From: an uncultured Bacilli bacterium
GTDB taxonomy: Bacteria > Bacillota_I > Bacilli_A > RF39 > UBA660
Assembly (NCBI GenBank): GCA_948687865.1
Contig: CAPQQE010000070.1
Location: forward strand, 1 to 5,867
Reading direction: 5' to 3'
Length of the DNA stretch: 5,867 bases
The notes beneath the pieces are model-generated. The model searched no databases. It saw only the letters and a program-made list of their open reading frames with translations, and had not been told where the DNA came from. Made by a program: the position numbers and the translations under genes. Of the stretch, positions 1 through 5,655 are shown piece after piece. The stretch's first letter is position 1, and every line of letters starts with the position of its first letter.

Positions 1-228
1 GGAAATACATATCCATTAAAGACTGATTCTGTATCTAATCATACACATACATTTAGTGGCTCAACGGGTGGTCAAAATACGAATCATACACACTCATATA
101 CCCCATCAGGAACAGTATCGAGTACATTTACAGGAACAAAAGCAAATACAAATAGTACTGGATCAGGTGTGCAATTTGATATACAAAATCCATATGTGAC
201 TACATATATGTATAAAAGAGTAAAATAA
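1..228 (+). CDS. Phage tail collar / tail-fibre-tip-like protein, C-terminal fragment
   Basis: The gene enters from the left edge in frame 1 and ends at TAA 226-228, leaving 75 visible residues. What is seen: two His-x-His motifs (H14/H16 and H29/H31 of the fragment), a Gly/Ser/Thr-rich stretch (TPSGTVSSTFTGT), and a closing QNPYVTTYMYKRVK. Family knowledge: spaced HxH motifs in a Gly/Thr-rich, low-complexity region, followed by a terminal NPPY-xxx-YMWKRV-like strand, are typical of microcollar and short-tail-fibre receptor-binding tips; in T4-type fibres such histidines bind metal along the trimer axis. The N-terminal part is outside the window, so the full role (prophage tail, tailocin, or a chromosomal surface protein using the same fold) cannot be settled. 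Codons such as acg, tcg, ggc and acc occur here and are rarer in the following genes, which hints at a different origin. Confidence 0.7.
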   Translation, partial: GNTYPLKTDSVSNHTHTFSGSTGGQNTNHTHSYTPSGTVSSTFTGTKANTNSTGSGVQFDIQNPYVTTYMYKRVK

Positions 229-280
229 TATTCTTTTTTTTACATAATATTGTAAAATTGTTTTAAAAAGTATTATTTTG

Positions 281-289
281 TGATAAAAT
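281..289 (+). promoter_or_regulatory. Candidate extended -10 promoter for the first TasA-like gene
   Basis: TGATAAAAT matches an extended -10 element (TGn followed by TAAAAT at 284-289). No good -35 lies at 17 nt; TTGTTT at 258-263 is 20 nt upstream, but extended -10 promoters often do without one. Transcription would start near 296 and give a leader of about 118 nt. This is a motif match only, in very AT-rich DNA. Confidence 0.4.
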
Positions 290-293
290 AATC

Positions 294-324
294 TTATAGT
301 AGAGGGAGTATTCATCTACTATAA
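294..324 (+). promoter_or_regulatory. Leader hairpin with perfect 10-bp stem
   Basis: TTATAGTAGA (294-303) is the exact reverse complement of TCTACTATAA (315-324), with an 11-nt loop. Neither strand has a U-run after the stem, so it is not a standard terminator. If transcription starts near 296, the stem would sit at the very 5' end of the mRNA, a position where hairpins are known to protect Gram-positive transcripts from decay (inference). A second small stem follows at 332-346 (TGCTTT, 3-nt loop, AAAGCA). The rest of the 185-nt gap (229-413) shows a near-repeat GTGTATACAT (358-367) / GTGTTTACAT (374-383) and nothing else that I recognise. Confidence 0.45.
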
Positions 325-413
325 AAATTGTTGCTTTATAAAAGCAGGGATATTTCGGTGTATACATTTTTGAGTGTTTACATATAGATTAAAAATTTAA
401 GGAGGTTATAATA

Positions 414-1019
414 ATGGAAAAAGACAGAAAAACAAAAGTATTAGCAGTTATTGCTGTATGTATATCTATAATAAGTTTAACTGTAGGTTTTGCAGCATTT
501 TCAGAAACACTATCAATAGGAGGTACAGCAAAGGTAGAAAAAGCAAGTTGGGATATTCATTTTGCTAATTTAAGTTCAGTAGATAAAAGTGATACAGCAG
601 AAGTAAGTACTACTCCAACACTTGAAGCTACAAGTTTAAAAGATTTTCAAGCTACTTTAAAATTACCTGGTGACTATGTTAGTTATACATTTGATGTAGT
701 TAATGGTGGATCAATTGATGCTGAAATTACAACATTACCAAATCCAAATCCAACATGTACAGGTACTGCAACAGACACTTCAGTTGCACAAGCTGATGCA
801 GATAAAGTATGTAATAACATAACATATTCTCTAACATACGCTGATGGAACTGCTTTACAAGTAGGGGATGTATTAAATAATAAAAATGCTGAATCAGGAA
901 ATACAAAAAAACTAAAATTAACATTAAGATATAATGAAAACATACAATCAACTGATTTACCAACAAATGATGTTAATATAACTGATCTAGGATTAACATT
1001 AATATATACACAAAAGTAA
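414..1019 (+). CDS. TasA/camelysin-like secreted surface protein with SipW-type signal peptide
   Basis: 201 aa, exported; probably an extracellular fibre or matrix subunit. The N-terminus is basic (KDRKTK), followed by a hydrophobic segment (about 8-26) and the motif VGFAAFSETLSIGG. This lines up with the TasA cleavage region (WA|AFND in B. subtilis TasA), so cleavage is expected near A27|A28. Residues 84-105 (L-PGD-x7-F-x-V-x-N-x-GS) resemble the TasA strand around its PGD...NNGS segment. Only two cysteines lie in the mature part, C115 and C133, flanking an acidic loop, and could form a disulfide. Start: AAGGAGG at 399-405 lies 8 nt before ATG 414, the strongest ribosome site in the window, fitting a highly expressed structural protein. 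A SipW-type peptidase gene follows. The TasA family assignment rests on motifs and context; fibre formation is inferred. A pseudopilin-like or generic cell-surface protein is the alternative. Confidence 0.72.
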   Translation: MEKDRKTKVLAVIAVCISIISLTVGFAAFSETLSIGGTAKVEKASWDIHFANLSSVDKSDTAEVSTTPTLEATSLKDFQATLKLPGDYVSYTFDVVNGGSIDAEITTLPNPNPTCTGTATDTSVAQADADKVCNNITYSLTYADGTALQVGDVLNNKNAESGNTKKLKLTLRYNENIQSTDLPTNDVNITDLGLTLIYTQK

Positions 1020-1020
1020 T

Positions 1021-1072
1021 TAACAATAAATAAGGCATATTATTAGAAGAAATATTATGCCTTTCATTGTTA
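1021..1072 (+). terminator. Intercistronic hairpin, possible leaky terminator or processing site
   Basis: Starting directly after the stop codon, TAACAAT (1021-1027) pairs with ATTGTTA (1066-1072), and AAGGCATA (1032-1039) pairs with TATGCCTT (1056-1063); the inner stem continues past one mismatch. The run after the inner stem (TTTCATTGTT) is U-rich but interrupted, so termination is probably partial. A third copy of AACAAT at 1082-1087 could compete for ATTGTT. It would lower transcription of the peptidase and downstream genes relative to the secreted subunit, or stabilise the upstream mRNA 3' end (inference). Confidence 0.6.
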
Positions 1073-1112
1073 TATTATTAGAACAATATTTAAAATAGAG
1101 GTGATTAAACAA

Positions 1113-2252
1113 ATGAAAATTAGTACAATAAAATTACTTATTATAGAGTTTGCTTTAATCATATTCCTAATTTTAAATATTTTTGTAATAAATATAAAAA
1201 ATATATACCTATTAGCGGGAATATTATTATTATTTATAATATTAACAATTATTCTTCTAGGTTATGAAAAAAATAGACAGAGATTTAAAAAGGATATAAT
1301 TTTAAATATTATATTATATACTTTTATATTTAAAATTATATTATATGTTTCAGGCATATTTTTAGGTTTTTTAAGAAGTGGATATAGTTATTCCTTAACA
1401 GGTATAATAAAAAACATAGTTCCAATGTTAGTATTAACTTTGGTATGTGAAATGCTTAGATATTGTATAAATGTAAAAGGTCAAAATAATAAACTAGTAT
1501 TAATTCTTTCTGCTATTGTATTTATTTTTATTGATATAACCATAAGAGTAAATATAAATTTGATAGAAAATAAAAGAATATTATTAGAGACAATATTTAT
1601 GATATTATTACCGAGTATTTCTAAAAACATATTGCTTACTTATCTTTCTGTTAAATTTGGATATAATGTAAATATTGTTTACCTAATTATAATGGAATTA
1701 TCAATATATATATTGCCAATTGTACCAAATATAAATGATTATTTAAGCGCAGTAATAAATTTATTATTTCCTATATATATACTATATTCTACATATAAAA
1801 GCATTGAAAAATATTCTGCAGAAAGAGAAATTATATACTATAGAAAGTCAAAAAAAATAATATATATTACTATATCTATATTAATAATAATAATGATTTC
1901 ATTAACAAGTGGGATATTTCCTGTATATGGACTTGCAGTAGGATCAAATTCGATGCATAATTCTATTGATAGAGGAGATGTAGTTATAGTACAAAAAATT
2001 AAAAGAGATAAAATAAATTCACTACAAGAAGGAGATATATTAGTATATCAATATCAAAAAAAAGTAATAGTTCACAGAATAGTAAAAAAAATGGTTGAAA
2101 ACAATAATATTACATTTAAAACAAAGGGAGATAATAATAAAGACGAGGATGCATGGGTTGTTGATGAAGAAAATGTAATAGGTACAACATTATTTAAAAT
2201 TAAGTATATAGGTTATCCAACAGTTCTATTAAATGAACTCATAAGTAAATAA
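1113..2252 (+). CDS. sipW: SipW-type (ER/archaeal-type) signal peptidase I with polytopic N-terminal membrane domain
   Basis: 379 aa, membrane protein. It should cleave signal peptides of the TasA-like proteins encoded on either side. The catalytic S26B domain is at about 270-370: the nucleophile is S280 in SNSM (followed by RGDVV), the general base is H321 in VHRIV where bacterial-type LepB has lysine, and the TKGDNN box has D340 with D346 nearby, as in SipW and Sec11. The usual proline two residues after the Ser-Met is replaced (SMHNS). The last membrane helix before the catalytic part is about 248-268. Ordinary SipW is about 190 aa; here roughly 240 extra residues form about six to eight further hydrophobic helices of unknown role. 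Start: a GTG at 1101 would add four codons, but GAGGTGAT (1098-1105) is an excellent Shine-Dalgarno for ATG 1113, so that GTG is part of the ribosome site. Its stop overlaps the next gene's Shine-Dalgarno. Confidence 0.85.
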   Translation: MKISTIKLLIIEFALIIFLILNIFVINIKNIYLLAGILLLFIILTIILLGYEKNRQRFKKDIILNIILYTFIFKIILYVSGIFLGFLRSGYSYSLTGIIKNIVPMLVLTLVCEMLRYCINVKGQNNKLVLILSAIVFIFIDITIRVNINLIENKRILLETIFMILLPSISKNILLTYLSVKFGYNVNIVYLIIMELSIYILPIVPNINDYLSAVINLLFPIYILYSTYKSIEKYSAEREIIYYRKSKKIIYITISILIIIMISLTSGIFPVYGLAVGSNSMHNSIDRGDVVIVQKIKRDKINSLQEGDILVYQYQKKVIVHRIVKKMVENNNITFKTKGDNNKDEDAWVVDEENVIGTTLFKIKYIGYPTVLLNELISK

Positions 2253-2264
2253 GGAGGAGTAAAT

Positions 2265-3389
2265 ATGGGAGAAATTCCAAAATATGAAGAAAAAGAAAAA
2301 AAGTATTATGTTTCAATGAAAAAAAAGATAAATATGAAATCGTTTATCTTCTTATTAATAATACCAACTATACTAGTTATAATATTAAGTTTATTATGTT
2401 TTGGGAAAAGTATATCATTTAACAGTAAAGAAAATCAAATATCTTATAATGAAATAGGAAAAGTTAATTATAAAGTATATTTAAAAGAAAATAACTATTA
2501 TGATCAAAAGTTTTTACCTAAAGATATGAAATATATAGCAAGCTTAATTAATACAATAAATGTAGATTTTAATTATGAGATGCATTCAACTGATGAACTA
2601 GATTATACATATAAATATAAGATATATGCTAAACTAGTTATAACAGAAAAAAATGATAAAACTAAAATATTGTACGAAAAACCATTTAATTTATTAAAGG
2701 AAACTAATAAAAGTATAAAAGATAATAACTTTATATTAAATGAAAACGTTGATATTGATTATGATGAATATAATAATTATGTTAATGCATTTAAAAGAGA
2801 TTATGCTTTAACTGTAGATAGCAATTTAATAATAACTATGCAAATAATAACAGAAGGCGCCACTGATAAATTATCTGATAAAATAAATACTGATAATAAA
2901 TTAGAAGTATCAATACCTCTTTCAGAGCAAACTATAGATATATCAATAAATTCTAAAGATTTAAATAAAAATGGTAGTATTTTTTCTGAAAATGGATTTA
3001 TAGTAACAAATTATCTTATATTCATATTAGCTGTCATATTGGGAATAGTTAGTATATTACTTATTATATTTGCTATCAGTGTATATGTATCAATAAATAA
3101 AAATAAGGACATATATGTATCAACTATAAATAAATATTTAAAAGAATATGATAGAATGATTGTCACAAGTAAAAGACCAAATATTGATGAAACTTCCTTT
3201 AAAGAAGTAATAAGAGTAATGAGTATAGAAGAATTAATTGATACGCATGATATCACAAAACAACCAATTATTTACTATGAGGTAATTCCAGGAGAAAAGA
3301 GTTATTTTATTATTATTAATGGAGAAGTATTATATAAACTTACAATTAGTAAAGCATGGCTTTTAAAAAATGTGCAAAAGGGAAAATAA
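2265..3389 (+). CDS. DUF5305-like membrane protein of the signal-peptidase cassette
   Basis: 374 aa, function unknown. Architecture: a short basic cytoplasmic head (1-25), membrane helix 1 (about 26-46), a roughly 200-residue predicted extracytoplasmic domain rich in beta-type and charged sequence, membrane helix 2 (about 249-276), then a cytoplasmic tail of about 98 residues. The tail carries IEELIDTHDITKQPIIYYE followed by a SYFIIINGEVLYKL strand, resembling the end of DUF5305 proteins (a Leu-Ile/Val-Asp helix, then a PI-x-YY strand and an aromatic strand). Family knowledge: DUF5305 genes commonly lie beside S26B-type signal peptidases in Firmicutes and archaea. The stop of the peptidase gene (2250-2252) overlaps AAGGAGGAG (2251-2259), giving 12-nt spacing and likely translational coupling. 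It could help hold, assemble or anchor the secreted subunits at the membrane (inference). The two-helix layout and context are firm; the family name was recalled without a search. Confidence 0.68.
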   Translation: MGEIPKYEEKEKKYYVSMKKKINMKSFIFLLIIPTILVIILSLLCFGKSISFNSKENQISYNEIGKVNYKVYLKENNYYDQKFLPKDMKYIASLINTINVDFNYEMHSTDELDYTYKYKIYAKLVITEKNDKTKILYEKPFNLLKETNKSIKDNNFILNENVDIDYDEYNNYVNAFKRDYALTVDSNLIITMQIITEGATDKLSDKINTDNKLEVSIPLSEQTIDISINSKDLNKNGSIFSENGFIVTNYLIFILAVILGIVSILLIIFAISVYVSINKNKDIYVSTINKYLKEYDRMIVTSKRPNIDETSFKEVIRVMSIEELIDTHDITKQPIIYYEVIPGEKSYFIIINGEVLYKLTISKAWLLKNVQKGK

Positions 3390-3391
3390 TT

Positions 3392-3970
3392 ATGGAAAGT
3401 AAAAAATATATATCATTATTATTTATATTTCTAATAACATCAATAATATTAATGAGTGTAGGATATTCAGCATTTAATGAAGAGTTAAATATAAGTGGTG
3501 AAGCTTATGTAAGATTAGATTATTTAATAAGAATAACAGATATAAGATTAAAGGGTACATCAAATAATGGTCTTGAAACATACAGCCCAAAATATTCAAA
3601 AAATACAACAAAAACTTTTGTAACATTACCAAATAAACAATCAACTGTAACATATGAGGTAACAATTACAAATAAAACTGGTAAAGATATATATGTAAGG
3701 GATATAGTTGATGTATTAAATAATAATTCAAATATAACATATAGTTTTGATAATATGGATAAATACATCAAATACTCTGGTGAAGAAATAAAATTTGAAA
3801 TAACATTTAGTAATAAAACAGATGAAAATCAAATAGGAATAGTAGAAATAGAATATGAATTTGTAAATACAATAACTGCAAGTGATTTATCATATGATAA
3901 TACTAAAACAAAATTAGAATGTACAACTGTACAATGTGCTTTAGATAATATAAGTTTAATGCTAAAATAA
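3392..3970 (+). CDS. Second TasA-like secreted protein with SipW-type signal peptide
   Basis: 192 aa, exported. The signal region has a Lys-Lys head, a hydrophobic stretch (about 7-25) and VGYSAFNEELNISGEA, which matches the first secreted protein's VGFAAFSETLSIGGTA almost position by position; cleavage is expected near S26|A27. The mature part is beta-rich with TVTYEVTITNKTGKDIYV (about 85-102), like the strand pairs of TasA-type domains, but overall similarity to the first protein is low beyond the signal. The C-terminus has a CxxxxC pair (C177, C182) in LECTTVQCALDNI, similar to the TTVQDALDEL-type endings seen on many Firmicutes surface and phage fibre proteins. Start: the frame is open from an ATG at 3356 inside the upstream gene, but GGGA at 3380-3383 sits 8 nt before ATG 3392, which also directly begins the signal peptide. 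The gene lies 2 nt after the upstream stop. It may be a minor or tip subunit (inference). Confidence 0.7.
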   Translation: MESKKYISLLFIFLITSIILMSVGYSAFNEELNISGEAYVRLDYLIRITDIRLKGTSNNGLETYSPKYSKNTTKTFVTLPNKQSTVTYEVTITNKTGKDIYVRDIVDVLNNNSNITYSFDNMDKYIKYSGEEIKFEITFSNKTDENQIGIVEIEYEFVNTITASDLSYDNTKTKLECTTVQCALDNISLMLK

Positions 3971-3976
3971 TAAATG

Positions 3977-3982
3977 TATAAT
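3977..3982 (+). promoter_or_regulatory. Candidate -10 element upstream of the queA fragment
   Basis: A perfect TATAAT lies 27 nt before ATG 4010. The -35 region (around 3955-3960, TTTAAT) is poor. No terminator hairpin is visible between the surface cassette and queA, so this could be a housekeeping promoter separating two transcription units, but an AT-rich background makes chance matches common. Confidence 0.3.
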
Positions 3983-4009
3983 ATTGATTATATATAGATG
4001 GGGGATTTT

Positions 4010-4597
4010 ATGAAAACAGATGATTTTGATTATAATTTACCTGAGGAGTTAATTGCGCAAACACCTCTAAAAAATAGAGATCACTCAAGGCTTTTAATAC
4101 TTGATAAAAATACAGGAAATATTACTCATGAAACATTTAATAATATATTAGATTATTTAAATGAAGAAGAAAAAAAATATTTTACTGAAGTATTGGAATA
4201 TCTAGATCAATTAGAAGTAAATTATGAAATAGATAATTCACTAGTTAGAGGTCTTGATTACTATACAAATATAGTATTTGAATTTACTACATCAATAACA
4301 GAGTTGGGCTCAATAGGTGCTGGTGGTAGATATAATAACTTATTATCAAATCTTGATGGACCAGAAGTACCAGCAGTTGGATTTGCATTTGGACTTGATA
4401 GAATAGTATCTACACTTGATGCACTTCAAATAGATTTAAATATTGATAAAAGGTTAGATGTATATATATTAACAATAACTGAAAAACAAAATATGTATGC
4501 ACTGGAACTAGCACAAAATCTTAGAATGTGTGGTTATAAAGTTGATTTAGATTTAACTAATAAGATAATTATGGAAGTAAATATACAATTATTGTAG
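4010..4597 (+). pseudogene. queA: In-frame chimera: QueA N-terminus fused to HisS C-terminal half
   Basis: 195-aa ORF made of two unrelated housekeeping proteins. Residues 1-51 ([20 protein letters not shown], then [12 protein letters not shown]) are the start of QueA, S-adenosylmethionine:tRNA ribosyltransferase-isomerase of queuosine synthesis, normally about 340 aa; only about 15% is present and no active site can form. From about residue 46 onward the sequence is histidyl-tRNA synthetase, joined without a frame break. The start is a typical QueA start: GGGGGA (4000-4005) precedes ATG 4010 by 4 nt, and an upstream in-frame ATG at 3998 overlaps that ribosome site, so it is less likely. After residue 184 the HisS frame is lost and translation stops at TAG 4595-4597. 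The product is almost certainly inactive in both reactions. Whether the junction exists in the organism or only in the assembly cannot be told from this sequence. Confidence 0.85.
4145..4168 (+). other. QueA/HisS fusion junction at shared ILDYLNE coding sequence
   Basis: Codons for I-L-D-Y-L-N-E-E fit both QueA (family pattern ...IIDYLN-x-GD) and HisS (family pattern ...ILDYLNEE). The switch must lie within this stretch, so microhomology of up to about 20 nt between the two parent genes is likely. Such a site suits either short-homology recombination or a repeat-driven assembly join. Confidence 0.7.
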
Positions 4598-4707
4598 GAG
4601 AAGATGAAGAATTAACAGACGTTCTTACTATAAAAGATAATACTACTAAGGAAGAAAGTAAAATAAAACTAGATGATTTAATAGATTATCTAGATACAAA
4701 TTTATAA
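4145..4707 (+). pseudogene. hisS: hisS remnant: C-terminal half of histidyl-tRNA synthetase, broken by a frameshifting deletion
   Basis: HisS charges tRNA-His. Seen in chimera numbering from 4010: the histidine-A motif LVRGLDYYT (78-86), histidine-B-like GAGGRYNN (103-110), class II motif 3 [12 protein letters not shown] (121-132, with R131), and the start of the anticodon-binding domain ([11 protein letters not shown] to [10 protein letters not shown]). Class II motifs 1 and 2 and the rest of the first ~225 residues are absent. The anticodon domain then breaks at about 4561-4566: where the family has a K-MK-x-Q-x-K-x-AD segment, the DNA jumps to [16 protein letters not shown] in another frame. 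That frame encodes 47 residues ending in DYLDTNL at TAA 4705-4707, a normal HisS ending. A loss of 3n+1 nt, roughly 28-31 by recalled family alignment, explains it. Since HisS is essential, an intact copy should exist elsewhere if this locus is real. Confidence 0.85.
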
Positions 4708-5324
4708 TGGATAGAGTAAAAATAATAGATGATTATCTTGAAGAATTAATACCTGATGCTAGATGTGAATTAAATTATAAAAAAGATTATGAACTTTTAA
4801 TTGCTGTAATGCTTAGTGCACAAACAACAGATAAAAGAGTAAATAAAGTAACTAAGGTTTTATTTGATAAATATGATACTTTAGAAAAATTAGCAAATGC
4901 AGATATTAATGATTTAAAAAAAATAGTAAGAGAGCTCGGTTCCTATAATAAAAAGGCTGAATATATAAAAGAAATAGCAAATACTATAATAAATGATTAT
5001 GATGGTATAATGCCAAGAAAAAGAGAAGATTTAGAAAAAATGAAAGGTGTTGGGAGAAAGACAGTAAATGTAGTATTTGGTGAACTTGAAATAGAACCTA
5101 ATATAGCAGTTGATACACATGTAACAAGAGTATCTAAAAGACTAGGACTTGCTAAAGAAAATGATGATGTATTAGAAATAGAAATGAAATTAAGAAAGAA
5201 ATTTAAAAGGGATACTTGGAATAAAAGGCATAAACAACTTGTTTTGTTTGGTAGATATTACTGCAGGGCAATAAAACCAGAATGTGATACTTGTAAACTT
5301 AAAGAAATATGCAAAAGAAAGTGA
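4707..5324 (+). CDS. nth: Endonuclease III (DNA glycosylase / AP lyase)
   Basis: 205 aa, full length for the family. It removes oxidised pyrimidines from DNA and nicks abasic sites in base-excision repair. Seen: the helix-hairpin-helix MKGVGRKTVNVV (112-123) with catalytic lysine K118 (E. coli K120), the catalytic aspartate D136 in AVDTHVTRVSKRLGL (E. coli D138), an early LSAQTTDKRVN motif (36-46), and a C-terminal [4Fe-4S] loop with C186-x6-C193-x2-C196-x5-C202. Nothing essential is missing. The start ATG overlaps the hisS-frame stop (TAATG at 4705-4709) and has no Shine-Dalgarno, indicating that translation was coupled to intact hisS. In the present sequence the upstream frame stops at 4597, about 110 nt too early, so expression may be reduced unless another frame or start serves. 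It ends at TGA 5322-5324. Confidence 0.95.
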   Translation: MDRVKIIDDYLEELIPDARCELNYKKDYELLIAVMLSAQTTDKRVNKVTKVLFDKYDTLEKLANADINDLKKIVRELGSYNKKAEYIKEIANTIINDYDGIMPRKREDLEKMKGVGRKTVNVVFGELEIEPNIAVDTHVTRVSKRLGLAKENDDVLEIEMKLRKKFKRDTWNKRHKQLVLFGRYYCRAIKPECDTCKLKEICKRK

Positions 5325-5334
5325 AGTAAATAAT

Positions 5335-5655
5335 ATGATTGGATGGATTATATTTGGAGCGGGATATATACTTATACCTAGTGGATTTAATATAGCAGTT
5401 ACACTATATAAGCGAAAAAAAACATTAAATAAATGTATAGAAAATTTAGAAAAGAGTGGATATAAGGTTGATTATAGATTCAAAGAAGAAATTCCTAAAA
5501 TAATAATAACAAAAGTTTTTAATATAAAATATGAGGATTCCGATTATTATTTTGATTTTGTATTTTCTACTTATTTTGGTTCAAGATGGATTGAGGCATC
5601 TTATAGCATAAAGTATTTAATGGGAGATTATACTGGATTTAATGAAATATGCTGA
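5335..5655 (+). CDS. Small membrane-anchored protein of unknown function
   Basis: 106 aa; not recognised. It begins with one hydrophobic segment (IGWIIFGAGYILIPSGFNIAVTLY, about 2-25), then a basic stretch KRKK and a soluble part containing CIENLEKSGYKVDYRFKEE and later aromatic-rich sequence (SDYYFDFVFSTYFGSRW). That suggests a single N-terminal anchor and a small cytoplasmic domain. Start: the frame is open from a GTG at 5284 inside nth, but ATG 5335, 10 nt after the nth stop, directly precedes the membrane helix; the ribosome site is weak (GAAAGTGAAG upstream). The position suggests co-transcription with nth. The C-terminus may be false: at 5642-5655 the frame gives way to a charged ORF in a different frame that could be its true continuation. 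Confidence 0.55.
   Translation: MIGWIIFGAGYILIPSGFNIAVTLYKRKKTLNKCIENLEKSGYKVDYRFKEEIPKIIITKVFNIKYEDSDYYFDFVFSTYFGSRWIEASYSIKYLMGDYTGFNEIC

Noticed and set aside
220..243. Terminator after the tail-like gene (GTAAAA/TTTTAC with T-run at 233-241)
   Set aside because: The stem is only six mostly A-T pairs with a large loop, and the T-run forms part of the stem, so it would be very unstable.
296..330. A preQ1-I-like riboswitch (hairpin followed by A-rich tail), tempting because queA lies in the window
   Set aside because: The conserved C-rich loop and tail bases of preQ1-I are absent, the stem is longer than usual, and queA is 3.7 kb downstream beyond four other genes.
683..966. Open frames on the minus strand inside the first secreted-protein gene, and similar ones at 3011-3256 and 3474-3771
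   Set aside because: They are antisense shadows of well-supported genes, without ribosome sites or recognisable domains.
1067..1096. Promoter for the signal peptidase gene (TTGTTA ... 18 nt ... TAAAAT)
   Set aside because: It would start transcription at about 1103, inside the ribosome site of ATG 1113, leaving no usable leader; AT-rich chance match.
3356..3391. Upstream ATG that would extend the second secreted protein by 12 residues
   Set aside because: It lies inside the previous gene, lacks a ribosome site, and would put extra residues before a complete signal peptide that has its own well-placed site.
4010..4597. A novel functional two-domain enzyme combining queuosine synthesis and histidyl-tRNA charging
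   Set aside because: Only the first ~15% of QueA and the C-terminal half of HisS are present, HisS motifs 1 and 2 are missing, and the anticodon domain is frameshifted.
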